A stretch of 64,000 nucleotides of DNA, taken from Sphingobacteriales bacterium (GTDB lineage: Bacteria > Bacteroidota > Bacteroidia > Chitinophagales > Chitinophagaceae). The position numbers were made by a program, and so were the translations under genes. Below, piece after piece: positions 27,436-35,655 of the stretch. The notes beneath the pieces are model-generated. The model searched no databases. It was not told the DNA's origin and saw nothing but the letters and a program-made list of their open reading frames with translations. The DNA lies in assembly GCA_016185185.1 (NCBI GenBank), contig JACPOD010000073.1:1-64000 (forward strand). Direction: 5' to 3'. Every line of letters begins with the position of its first letter. Positions within the stretch are counted from its first letter, which is position 1.

Positions 27436-27801
27436 TTAAGCCCCAACAGAAACACGTTTCTTTTCCTTAATTCTGGCACTTTTACCGCTAAGACCACGCA
27501 GGTAAAACAGCTTAGAACGGCGAACACGGCCTGATTTGTTCAATTCAATAGAATCGATATTGGGTGAAAAAACAGGAAAAGTTCTTTCAACTCCAACGCT
27601 ATCACTCATTTTACGAACCGTAAAAGTAGCGGTATGACCTTGTCCCTGGCGTTTAATCACATCACCCCGGAAACCCTGGATACGTTCTTTACCACCTTCA
27701 ACAATTTTATAGTTTACGGTGATGTTATCACCCGCTTTAAACTTGGGGAATTCTTTTTTAGCTGTCAATTGCTCGTGTACAAATGCTACGGCTGCGTTCA
27801 T
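27436..27801 (-). CDS. rplS: 50S ribosomal protein L19
   Basis: A 121-residue L19, located at the interface of the 50S and 30S subunits. The family blocks FKAGDNITVNYKIVEGGKERIQGFRGDVIKRQG and SVGVERTFPVFSPNIDSIE and the C-terminal RRSKLFYLRGLSGKSARIKEKK are intact. It has its own promoter (27823) and terminator (27386), so it is a single-gene unit here, away from the rpsP-rimM-trmD-rplS arrangement of other bacteria. Confidence 0.97.
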   Translation of the reverse strand: MNAAVAFVHEQLTAKKEFPKFKAGDNITVNYKIVEGGKERIQGFRGDVIKRQGQGHTATFTVRKMSDSVGVERTFPVFSPNIDSIELNKSGRVRRSKLFYLRGLSGKSARIKEKKRVSVGA

Positions 27802-27822
27802 GACTTAAAAATTTAAGGAGTG

Positions 27823-27854
27823 CAAAGGTAATAGCCGGAAGGCTATTCGCCAAA
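27823..27854 (-). promoter_or_regulatory. Promoter for rplS
   Basis: On the minus strand: TTTG (27854-27851), 20-base spacer, TACCTTTG (27830-27823). Both elements and the spacing match the Bacteroidota consensus exactly. The ATG is at 27801. Confidence 0.72.
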
Positions 27855-27945
27855 TAATAAAGATAAATATTTGACTCTGTTTAAAATTAAAAAAACAAGC
27901 CTCGCTTTAGCCAGACCTGTCTTTTGGAAATATTGTTTAAAACGG

Positions 27946-29511
27946 TTACCTCGCCACGTTAACAGCTCTTTTTTCCCTGATAACGGTTACTTTAATCTGA
28001 CCGGGGTAAACCATATCGGTTTGAATTTTCTGGGCTATTTCAAAGGAGAGTTTATCGCTGTCCATGTCAGTTACTTTATCAGCCTCTACAATTACCCGTA
28101 ACTCACGGCCTGCCTGTATCGCATAAGCCTTTTCAACGCCCTGGTATGCTAATGCCAGATTTTCCAGGTCTTTGATCCTTTGCAGGTATTGCTGCATGAT
28201 TTCCCTTCTTGCTCCGGGTCTTGCACCACTTATAGCATCACAGGCCTGAACGATGGGGGAGATCACATACTGCATTTCCATCTCATCGTGGTGGGCACCG
28301 ATGGCGTTTACTACGGCCGGGTTTTCACCATATTTTTCTGCTAGTTTAGCTCCCAATAAGGCATGGCTTAATTCGGTTTCTTCATCGGGAACTTTACCAA
28401 TATCATGTAACAAACCGGCACGTTTTGCCAGTTTTGGGTTCATACCTAATTCGGCAGCCATGATGCCACAAAGATTGGCTACTTCACGACTGTGCATGAG
28501 CAGGTTTTGTCCGTATGAAGAGCGGAAACGCATCTTACCAACAATACGGACCAATTCTTTATGCAGCCCATGAACACCCAATTCAATTACTGTTCTTTCG
28601 CCAATTTCCATTACCTGGTCTTCTAACTGCTTGCGGGTTTTTTCTACTACTTCCTCAATACGGGCTGGGTGAATACGACCATCAGCTACTAATCGCTGTA
28701 AACTCAAACGGGCAATTTCACGGCGAAGAGGGTCAAAGGATGACAGTACGATTGCTTCGGGGGTATCATCCACAACAAGATCTACACCAGTGGCCGCTTC
28801 AATAGCACGAATGTTACGGCCCTCACGCCCAATAATTTGTCCTTTTATTTCGTCGCTTTCGAGATTAAAGACTGTAACGGTGTTTTCAATGGTTTGCTCT
28901 GCTGCAGTACGCTGGATAGTTTGGATAACAATCTTACGGGCATCTTTATTAGCCTTTAGTTTTGCATCTTCAATAATTTCCTGTTGTATGGCCAAAGCCT
29001 GTGTTTGGGCTTCCTGTTTAAGGCTTTCAACCAGTTGTGCTTTTGCTTCTTCCGCTGAAAGACCGGCAATTTTTTCCAGGCGGCGAATATGCTCTTCCTG
29101 GTGTTTTTCCAGTTCGGTACGCTTCAGATTTACCACTTCAATCTGTCGGTTAAGGTTTTCTTTTATGGCCTCGTTTTCCTTAACCTGCTTTTCCAAACTT
29201 TCAATCTTTTGATTGATCGTTTGTTCTTTTTGTTTGATGCGGTTTTCTGAATCCCCTATTTTACGGTTGCGATCTAATACCTCTCTATCATGTTCTGCTT
29301 TGAGCTGAACAAATTTTTCCTTGGCTTCCAGTAGCTTTTCTTTTTTGAGGGTTTCGGCTGCGGCCTGGGCGTCGGTGAGAATTTTCCGGGATTGTTCTTC
29401 TGCTTCTTCTACCTGCTTTTTGGTATTCTTGGCGAAAATGATTTTACCCGCCACTATCCCTACGATGAGGGCAATTCCACCAATTATATAAGCTAATAAG
29501 TTGGGTTCCAT
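27946..29511 (-). CDS. rny: Ribonuclease Y
   Basis: A membrane-anchored endoribonuclease that starts mRNA decay. The 521-residue protein has an N-terminal membrane helix (residues about 5-25, [21 protein letters not shown]), a long coiled coil (about 30-200), a KH domain ([19 protein letters not shown], about 217-235) and an HD domain with [14 protein letters not shown] (about 344-357) and AHHDEME. I take ATG at 29511 ([10 protein letters not shown]) rather than the longer frame to 29586, because the family starts directly at the membrane helix. It is followed on the minus-strand map by zapA and a coiled-coil gene upstream. Confidence 0.94.
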   Translation of the reverse strand: MEPNLLAYIIGGIALIVGIVAGKIIFAKNTKKQVEEAEEQSRKILTDAQAAAETLKKEKLLEAKEKFVQLKAEHDREVLDRNRKIGDSENRIKQKEQTINQKIESLEKQVKENEAIKENLNRQIEVVNLKRTELEKHQEEHIRRLEKIAGLSAEEAKAQLVESLKQEAQTQALAIQQEIIEDAKLKANKDARKIVIQTIQRTAAEQTIENTVTVFNLESDEIKGQIIGREGRNIRAIEAATGVDLVVDDTPEAIVLSSFDPLRREIARLSLQRLVADGRIHPARIEEVVEKTRKQLEDQVMEIGERTVIELGVHGLHKELVRIVGKMRFRSSYGQNLLMHSREVANLCGIMAAELGMNPKLAKRAGLLHDIGKVPDEETELSHALLGAKLAEKYGENPAVVNAIGAHHDEMEMQYVISPIVQACDAISGARPGARREIMQQYLQRIKDLENLALAYQGVEKAYAIQAGRELRVIVEADKVTDMDSDKLSFEIAQKIQTDMVYPGQIKVTVIREKRAVNVAR

Positions 29512-29677
29512 TGTTTGTAAACAGTTTATTTTTTCCTGATATAATATGCAATCTCTCCATATGGCTCTTTTCCATGAGTGAGACATTAGTTGGCGAAAAT
29601 ACGAAAATTTGCCTCCTAAACATTTGTTTTAACGCTATTTATAGGCAGAAAGTTGAGGGGATAAAAGAAAAATTTAT

Positions 29678-29965
29678 TTAAACCAACTTATCTAACTGTA
29701 ATTCCAGTTTTTTTAGTACCTCCATTACTTCTGTATCATCAGGGTGTGATTCATTTTTGTTTTCCGCTGGTTGGGTGGCATACCATATCAATACCATAGA
29801 AATATAGTCCTGCATATCCTTGCCTGCAAAATTGGTTTTAAATTCAAGAATCTTATCATTGATGGTCTTTATGGTTTTTCGTACCACTTCCTCATCTGTT
29901 GGCTGAACCTTTACCCGATAAGTACGGTCGCCAATCACAATATTTATGGGTATAAGCTCTTGCAT
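29678..29965 (-). CDS. zapA: Cell division protein ZapA
   Basis: A 95-residue ZapA, which bundles FtsZ filaments at midcell. The N-terminal part INIVIGDRTYRVKVQPTDEEVVRKTIKTIND is the family globular head, followed by a C-terminal coiled-coil helix. Length is typical. It is flanked by rny and by a coiled-coil protein plus pheT; a divisome link for the upstream coiled-coil gene is plausible. Confidence 0.85.
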   Translation of the reverse strand: MQELIPINIVIGDRTYRVKVQPTDEEVVRKTIKTINDKILEFKTNFAGKDMQDYISMVLIWYATQPAENKNESHPDDTEVMEVLKKLELQLDKLV

Positions 29966-30107
29966 ATTTCAAAACTGTTTTCTACCTTACGCAACCTTTT
30001 CTGCAGACCTTTTCTTTTACTACCCAAGTTAAGTAAGTTTTTTAATTAATAATCCCACCCTTCCCTAACCAAGAGGCACCACAAAACTAATTGCTTAAAT
30101 TGAAACC

Positions 30108-30362
30108 ATGCTTGCAAAGCTTAAATCTTCTGTATTTATTGATTCACTCACACTTGAGTTTGAAAATGCATTAACATCACCTGTTAAAGCTGTTCTTATT
30201 GATGATAAAGGAAAAATTTGTTGTTCTGTTGAAGCAGAGCCGCCGGTTACCAAATATACTTACAGCTGGCGTGGCCTCAACGACCTGCCATATGGTGTTT
30301 ACACCCTTGAGCTGTCTCAGGGTTCTGATGAACAAAAAATGAGATTGGTAAAAAGGGTGTAG
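30108..30362 (+). CDS. 84-residue protein resembling a free-standing type IX sorting domain
   Basis: The product reads like a single beta-sandwich: SLTLEFENALTSPVKAVLIDDKGKI... then DLPYGVYTLELSQGSDEQKMRLVKRV. The pattern (hydrophobic strand, 'VKAVLIDDKGK', then 'LPxGVYxLxL' and a basic end KRV) is that of the C-terminal secretion signal (type A CTD) carried by type IX cargo. Cargo proteins normally have a signal peptide and a large passenger domain; this gene has neither. It lies alone on the plus strand between two minus-strand division genes. It may be a cytoplasmic protein of the same fold, or a remnant of a cargo protein. Confidence 0.55.
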   Translation: MLAKLKSSVFIDSLTLEFENALTSPVKAVLIDDKGKICCSVEAEPPVTKYTYSWRGLNDLPYGVYTLELSQGSDEQKMRLVKRV

Positions 30363-30365
30363 ATT

Positions 30366-30653
30366 TTATTGTCCAAGCAGGGCTATACAACGGTCCAGTT
30401 CTTTTACAAAAAAGTTTATTTTTTTTTCAAATTCTTTTTTTTCTTCTCCTTCCATTTGCCCGGCTGATGTTTTTAGAATATTTACCTGGAGTTCCAGAAC
30501 TTCCAATTGCTGCCGTAATTCCTGGTTATCGTTTTTAAACTTAGTAAGTTCCTCTTTAAGTAACGCATTCTCCTTTTGTACAGTATCCTGCTTTTTAGCA
30601 ACCTGCTGTAATTTTTGTGAAATACGTTTTATTTGATTTTCATAAACACTCAT
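30366..30653 (-). CDS. Coiled-coil protein beside zapA (ZapB-like role possible)
   Basis: A 95-residue protein that is coiled coil almost throughout (KRISQKLQQVAKKQDTVQKENALLKEELTKF) with a more compact C-terminal stretch (FEKKINFFVKELDRCIALLGQ). I recognise no family by sequence, but the size, coiled coil and position between pheT and zapA resemble the ZapB-type partner of ZapA seen in this neighbourhood in Bacteroidota. Its stop lies 3 bases from that of the convergent 84-residue gene. Confidence 0.65.
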   Translation of the reverse strand: MSVYENQIKRISQKLQQVAKKQDTVQKENALLKEELTKFKNDNQELRQQLEVLELQVNILKTSAGQMEGEEKKEFEKKINFFVKELDRCIALLGQ

Positions 30654-30657
30654 GAGC

Positions 30658-33087
30658 TTACTTTCTTATTTCTGCGTTGAACTCTTTTTCAAATGCCTGC
30701 ATGATCTTGCCCATCATACCATCGATCTCTTTATCTGTTAAGGTCTTTTCATCATCACGGAAAGTGAAACTTACGGCCAAAGATTTTTTCCCGGTACCCA
30801 GTTTATCACTTTCAAATATGTCGAATAAATTTACTGCTTTTAACCGGTTGATCTTTGCTTCCATGGCTGCTTTTTCCACCTGTTCATATTTCACCGTTTT
30901 ATCAACGATCATGGATAAATCCCTTTGCACGGCAGGTAATTTCGGTATTTCAGTATAACTGAGTTTAGATTTAGCTGAAGCCGTTAATAACGTCTGCCAG
31001 TTAAAATCTGCATAAAATACCGGTTGTTTAATATCAAACTGCTGAAGAATTTTATTTTTTACTATCCCAATTTCAAATAAAACATCCCCATTCATTTTTG
31101 CCTGAAGACAGTTGTCCAATTCGTTGTTTACGATCACAGAAAGTTCAGATAAATGAATTCCCATAACATTTAAAATACTTCCCGCCACCCCTTTTAAAAA
31201 ATAAAAATCGGTTTTATGATTTTCTTTTTTCCAGCTATCCTCACTCTTCATGCCGGTGATGTATAAACAGAGGTGGTCTTTTTCTGAATATTTACCCGGG
31301 GCAGAAGTAGCATACGTTTTCCCAAATTCAAAAAACTTTAAATCGTTATTCTTTCGGTTAAGATTATGAACAATACTCTCTAAACCTGTTTGCAGCATCG
31401 ACGGACGCATTACATTCAGCTCTGCACTCAGGTTATTGAGCATTTTTACGGTTGTGCTTAATACCTCTTCACTGTAGTATGCACTGTTGGTTATAGAGTT
31501 GGTAAAAATTTCGCAGAAACCGGCCCCTACTAAAAAGTTTGCAACTTTTTCTTTGTATGCTACCGCATGTTTCATGCTTTCGGTGGACGGTGAGATGGTT
31601 ATAGAAGTTGGTATTTCTACATTATCATATCCATCAATCCGCATAACTTCTTCTACTATATCTGCCGGTAAACTAATATCGGGTTTACTATATGGAACAC
31701 TTACCCTTAATTCATCCATTCCTTCTTTAATAATTTCAAAACCAAGGCCCGTTAAAATTTTCTTTACAGTATCGGCATGATAATTTTTACCACTGAGTTT
31801 TTTGAGGTAATGATTTTTGATAGCAACTTCTGTTTTTGGTTTGGGATGGGGATAAACATCCATTATATCACCGGCAATTTCTCCGCCTGCAATTTCCTTT
31901 ATCAATAAAACGGCACGTTTTACTACGTTAACTGCGTTACTGATATCAACACCTTTCTCAAACCGGGTAGCAGCATCCGTTCGTAAACCGTGACGGAAAC
32001 TTGTTTTACGAATCGTTACAGGGTTGAACCAGGCACTTTCTAAAAAAATAGTTTTTGTTGTATTGCTTACGCCACTGTGCAGGCCACCAAATACACCACC
32101 AATACACATTGGCTCCCCTTCGCCATTGCAAATCATCAAATCTTCAGCACTCAATTTTCTTTCTTTTTCATCCAGCGTAACAAAAGGTGTTCCTTCAGGC
32201 AGGTTCTTTACAATTACTTTTTTATTTTTTATTTCTGCTGCATCAAAGGCGTGTAAAGGCTGCCCGGTTTCATGAAGAATAAAGTTGGTGATGTCAACTA
32301 TATTGTTAATAGGTCTTACACCTATCGACTTTAATTTTTCCTGCATCCACTTTGGACTGGGTTTAATAGTAACACCAGTAATGGTTGCTGCTGCATAACG
32401 CTGGCAGGCTTCTGTATTTTCAATAACTACTTCAAAACCGAGCGATGGAATATCTGCTTTATAAGTTGTGCTAAATGGCGTTTTTACTTTTGCTTCTTTT
32501 CTGTCGTGATGCGTTAGCCAGGCACAAACATCACGGGCCACACCCATATGGCTCATAGCGTCCATCCGGTTAGGTGTTAATCCAATTTCATAAATCCAAT
32601 CAATAAATGGTTTAAAATAATCAGCCGCATCCATGCCCACCACTGCGTTTTCATCCAGCACCATTATACCGGCGTGACTGTCTCCCAATCCAATTTCATC
32701 TTCGGCGCAAATCATACCCTGGCTTTCCACGCCCCGGATTTTTGCTTTCTTCATAGTAATGGGGTCACCCTTTGTTGGATAAATAGTGGAACCAATTGTT
32801 GCTACCACTACTTTTTGGCCTGTGGCAACATTGGGAGCGCCGCAAACAATTTGCAATGGATCTCCATTACCAATATCAACTTTGGTCAATGTTAATTTAT
32901 CTGCATCCGGATGTTTGGATGTTTCCAGTACTTCCCCAATCACCAGTCCTTTCATTCCCCCTTTTATTTCTTCATATTTTTCCAGGCTTTCTACTTCCAG
33001 TCCAATAGAAGTAAGGATGCGGTTTAATCTTTCTGGGTCAATTGCGATGGGTAAATATTCACTCAGCCATTTATAACTAATCGTCAT
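30658..33087 (-). CDS. pheT: Phenylalanyl-tRNA synthetase beta subunit
   Basis: The large subunit of the tetrameric PheRS. The 809-residue protein has the N-terminal tRNA-binding OB fold (about 40-150, SKHPDADKLTLTKVDIG...IVCGAPNV), B3/4 editing region (about 210-400), B5 domain (about 405-475), catalytic-like core and the C-terminal anticodon-binding FDX-ACB domain (about 715-808, IPKLPAVQRDLSMIVDKTV). Start is ATG at 33087 (MTISYKWLSEYL); a longer frame to 33162 would start upstream of the likely promoter at 33109, so it is rejected. pheS is elsewhere. Confidence 0.95.
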   Translation of the reverse strand: MTISYKWLSEYLPIAIDPERLNRILTSIGLEVESLEKYEEIKGGMKGLVIGEVLETSKHPDADKLTLTKVDIGNGDPLQIVCGAPNVATGQKVVVATIGSTIYPTKGDPITMKKAKIRGVESQGMICAEDEIGLGDSHAGIMVLDENAVVGMDAADYFKPFIDWIYEIGLTPNRMDAMSHMGVARDVCAWLTHHDRKEAKVKTPFSTTYKADIPSLGFEVVIENTEACQRYAAATITGVTIKPSPKWMQEKLKSIGVRPINNIVDITNFILHETGQPLHAFDAAEIKNKKVIVKNLPEGTPFVTLDEKERKLSAEDLMICNGEGEPMCIGGVFGGLHSGVSNTTKTIFLESAWFNPVTIRKTSFRHGLRTDAATRFEKGVDISNAVNVVKRAVLLIKEIAGGEIAGDIMDVYPHPKPKTEVAIKNHYLKKLSGKNYHADTVKKILTGLGFEIIKEGMDELRVSVPYSKPDISLPADIVEEVMRIDGYDNVEIPTSITISPSTESMKHAVAYKEKVANFLVGAGFCEIFTNSITNSAYYSEEVLSTTVKMLNNLSAELNVMRPSMLQTGLESIVHNLNRKNNDLKFFEFGKTYATSAPGKYSEKDHLCLYITGMKSEDSWKKENHKTDFYFLKGVAGSILNVMGIHLSELSVIVNNELDNCLQAKMNGDVLFEIGIVKNKILQQFDIKQPVFYADFNWQTLLTASAKSKLSYTEIPKLPAVQRDLSMIVDKTVKYEQVEKAAMEAKINRLKAVNLFDIFESDKLGTGKKSLAVSFTFRDDEKTLTDKEIDGMMGKIMQAFEKEFNAEIRK

Positions 33088-33108
33088 TCTTATTGTTTTT
33101 ACAATGCG

Positions 33109-33116
33109 CAAAGATA
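33109..33116 (-). promoter_or_regulatory. Candidate -7 element for pheT
   Basis: TATCTTTG on the minus strand, a perfect TAnnTTTG, 22 bases before ATG 33087. It supports the downstream start of pheT. The -33 element is poor. Confidence 0.5.
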
Positions 33117-33253
33117 AATGATTGAAGGCAAGCGTAAACAGGGTTTTTGTATCTGAAATCATCTGTACTTATGCCGCAAGTCATGCAAAAAGATTGGGGG
33201 CAGTATTACCTTGGGCACGATAAATAAATTAATAACCGGTAAAAATATTTGTT

Positions 33254-33847
33254 ATGAAAAAGATATTCCTGGTTATTTCCACACTGGCAGTTAATATGAG
33301 TTTTGCCCAATCCTGGGTAAAGAATTATAATCACGTCAATGATTTTTCCTGTGGACTTGCCCTGGTAGAAAAAGACGGTAAACATGGTTTTGTTGATAAT
33401 TCCGGTAAACTGATCGTTCCATTAAAGTATGAAGATGCGATAGCTTTTTCCTGCGGTATTACAGTGGTAATGTTTGAGGGGAAGTGGGGTTATATTGACA
33501 GCACAGGTAAAGAAATTGTAGGGTTTAAATGTACAGATGCTTTTTCCTGCTCTGATGGACTTTGTTTGGTTGCCAAAGACGGCAAATATGGTTTTATTAA
33601 TAAGAAAGGTACCGAAATAATTCCCCTGCAGTATGATGGTGCAGATAGCTATACTGAGGGTCTTGCTGCAGTTAAGAAAAAAGAACTATGGGGGTTTATT
33701 GATAAAAATGGCAAAGAAATAATTGCCCTTAAATTTAATTATGCCCGCTCCTTTACCAATGGCGTGGCACAGGTAATGAAAAATGGCGACTGGATCAATA
33801 TTGATAAAGATGGTAAGCAAGTAAAAGACGATCAGGCTAAAGAATAA
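33254..33847 (+). CDS. Exported WG-repeat protein
   Basis: A 197-residue protein with a signal peptide (about 1-18, ending SFA-QS) and about six WG-type beta repeats, each of about 23 residues (for example LVEKDGKHGFVDNSGKLIVPLKYEDA and KKKELWGFIDKNGKEIIALKFNYA). WG repeats make beta-propeller-like or solenoid surfaces, often in periplasmic or outer-membrane proteins of Bacteroidota. No enzymatic motif is present. A strong terminator follows at 33881 and separates it from the convergent GYF-domain gene. Confidence 0.88.
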   Translation: MKKIFLVISTLAVNMSFAQSWVKNYNHVNDFSCGLALVEKDGKHGFVDNSGKLIVPLKYEDAIAFSCGITVVMFEGKWGYIDSTGKEIVGFKCTDAFSCSDGLCLVAKDGKYGFINKKGTEIIPLQYDGADSYTEGLAAVKKKELWGFIDKNGKEIIALKFNYARSFTNGVAQVMKNGDWINIDKDGKQVKDDQAKE

Positions 33848-33880
33848 AATCTTTTAGTGTTTCATTTTGCAGAAATGGCC

Positions 33881-33914
33881 GTCCCGCTGCCCGAGAGTAG
33901 CGGGACATTTTTTT
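33881..33914 (+). terminator. Rho-independent terminator after the WG-repeat gene
   Basis: Arms GTCCCGCT (33881-33888) and AGCGGGAC (33899-33906), 10-base loop, then a run of seven T residues. The stem is nearly the same as those at 10795 and 46446. Confidence 0.85.
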
Positions 33915-35205
33915 ACAGGTTAGCTGTATATAATCCCAGCTCTTTTGAACTGATTAAACTGATACGGTATTTTACTTCGTATCCCCGGTTGCTGTTGGGT
34001 GCTTTTTGTACCTGTGTTCCGTTTGGCGCTACATTACTAAAGTATATTGTTTCTTTTTTGTATAATTTTTTGCTGGCAGTGTAGTATTCTACTTCTGCCG
34101 CTACCATATCAATGGTATATTGACTGTTGTTGGTAATGGTAAATTCTAAATCACTGATTCCCCCAAACGTTGCTTTTTTGTAATTACTGGCCATAATGCT
34201 GAGCTCTTTGGCAAGATTGACTGCTGGTTTCTTGTTGCTGGTTACTGGTTGTTCGTTGCTTGCTTCTTGTTGCCGGGCAGATATACTTTCTCTTTTAACC
34301 GCCTTCCTGTTTTCAGATACTGGTTTGATGTCAACGACTATATTTTCATCTGGTAAATTTTCCTGTTTGGCCGCAACTTCTTTTTTTTGTGATGGAGCAA
34401 TAATTTTTTTTATTGTTTGATTTGATACTTCTGTATTATTCGCAGATGGGTTTGTTTCTTTTTGTGTTTCAATTATGGGTTGTTGCTCAATAGTAGCGGT
34501 GTTGATTACTTTTGGTTCAGGTGCTTTAGATGCAATAAAATTTTCTGTTACTGGTTTGTTTTTGTTTATAAATAAACCCACGGCAGTACCTGACAATAAT
34601 AAAGCGAGGGCAGCAACAGCAATTTTTAATTTCTCCGGATTAAGAAATTTTTTTTGCTTATTCTTAGTTTGTTTAAGTAAGGAATCAGCATACAATTTTT
34701 TAATATCGTCTAATGGCTGCGAAAACTTTTCTTCTAATTTCGGTTCGTCATTAATAACTATTTTGGGTTTTTCTTCATTTGCATATTCCATTTTTTCAAC
34801 AATGGTTTTTTGAACAGGCATTTTTACAACAGGTTTATTTTGATTGGCAGGAATAGAAACAAAAATTCTTTTTGGCGCTGGTTGCCAGTTACTGGTTTCT
34901 TGTTGCTGGTTATTAGTTAATGAAGGTTGATTTAAAACTGTCGTTTCATTTAATTCTATAGATGTTGTTACGGATGAAACAGTTTGTGCTTGTTCGGGTG
35001 ATTTTTTATAAAACCGGTCGTATGGTTGCTCTTCCACCACGGGGGCATATACTTTTAGTTCTGCAATTTCGCTGGGATAACGCCAACCGGCGCTTTTGCC
35101 CTCAATCCAGACAAGATCATATGGTTTAAAACCTTTTGCTATCATTTGTTCCAGCGTATAAGGACCTTCCTCCTTATTGTTTCGCAACAGAATATAGTTT
35201 GCCAT
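33913..35205 (-). CDS. GYF_2-domain membrane protein, unknown function
   Basis: A 430-residue protein in three parts: an N-terminal GYF_2/DUF4339 domain (residues about 1-55, YILLRNNKEEGPYTLEQMIAKG and WIEGKSAGWRYPSEI), a long disordered, Gln/Glu/Lys-rich linker with one membrane helix in the middle (about 195-215, IAVAALALLLSGTAVGLFIN), and a C-terminal beta domain (about 340-430, FGGISDLEFTITNNSQYTIDMVAAEVEYY). The GYF-type head would be cytoplasmic and the tail periplasmic. Two stretches of the linker (TNNQQQETSNWQPAP and ASNEQPVTSNKKPAV) are encoded by GGTTGCTGG-type word repeats at 34878-34920 and 34221-34275. Confidence 0.7.
   Translation of the reverse strand: MANYILLRNNKEEGPYTLEQMIAKGFKPYDLVWIEGKSAGWRYPSEIAELKVYAPVVEEQPYDRFYKKSPEQAQTVSSVTTSIELNETTVLNQPSLTNNQQQETSNWQPAPKRIFVSIPANQNKPVVKMPVQKTIVEKMEYANEEKPKIVINDEPKLEEKFSQPLDDIKKLYADSLLKQTKNKQKKFLNPEKLKIAVAALALLLSGTAVGLFINKNKPVTENFIASKAPEPKVINTATIEQQPIIETQKETNPSANNTEVSNQTIKKIIAPSQKKEVAAKQENLPDENIVVDIKPVSENRKAVKRESISARQQEASNEQPVTSNKKPAVNLAKELSIMASNYKKATFGGISDLEFTITNNSQYTIDMVAAEVEYYTASKKLYKKETIYFSNVAPNGTQVQKAPNSNRGYEVKYRISLISSKELGLYTANL
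34221..34275. repeat. GGTTGCTGG-type word repeat in the GYF-domain gene
   Basis: Plus-strand words CTGCTGGTTTCTTGTTGCTGG, TTACTGGTTGTTCGTTGC and so on, in frame with the minus-strand gene. The same words are at 34878-34920 and at 51993-52040 in dnaX. Confidence 0.65.
34878..34920. repeat. Second GGTTGCTGG-type word repeat in the GYF-domain gene
   Basis: Plus-strand words CTGGTTGCCAGTTACTGG and TTTCTTGTTGCTGGTTATT, in frame in the linker region of the protein. Confidence 0.65.
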
Positions 35206-35655
35206 AAAATAAATATTGGTAAAGTAGAAGTGAAATCAATCTTACTAATAACGCTAAATCAGTGCCGGATGGCGATAGGATATGTTAGAAATCTGCCAAA
35301 TTTTGAAGCGTAAAAATTTTTACACCGGACGATGTGAATAGTCAGGCGAAGAAGGCGGAAAAAATTTTTAATTTGTGGATTAACACTGATTTTTATGTGG
35401 ATAGACGGATATTTGTGGTGGATAACTGAAAAATTTGTGTTAAGGAGAATGGAATAAGAAATGAATTGGAAAATGATTTTGTACAGTTATCTTCGGCGCC
35501 CATGATGTTTTCGTAACAATTTCTTAATGGTGGTGATGGAAAATTGCTGATAAGAATTACCAAAAGATGAAGTGATTGCGACGCAAGGGACGATGCCATG
35601 AAAAACCTTAGCTGGTAACAATATTTATAAAACCTAACCCTTAAGAATTTTAAGA
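35206..35655. other. 450-base intergenic region upstream of dnaB
   Basis: I see no gene here. It contains word-like repeats at about 35375-35428 (GTGGATTAACACTGATTTT, then GTGGATAGACGGATATTTGTGGTGGATAAC). Around 35310-35325 there is the small palindrome GTAAAAATTTTTAC. The region lies between the divergent GYF-domain and dnaB genes, so promoters for both must be in it, but none matches the consensus convincingly. Confidence 0.5.

Noticed and set aside
28253-29212. Chain of plus-strand open frames opposite rny
   Set aside because: Ser/Cys/Phe-rich noise opposite the KH and coiled-coil parts of RNase Y, with no starts or motifs of their own.
27946-29586. Longer rny start at 29586
   Set aside because: Adds 25 residues before the membrane helix, where the family starts; ATG 29511 is preferred.
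29587-30107. 6S RNA near zapA
   Set aside because: In other bacteria ssrS lies by zapA, but the gaps here are short and no conserved fold could be drawn.
30658-33162. Longer pheT start at 33162
   Set aside because: Lies upstream of the likely promoter -7 element at 33109 and adds residues unlike the family.
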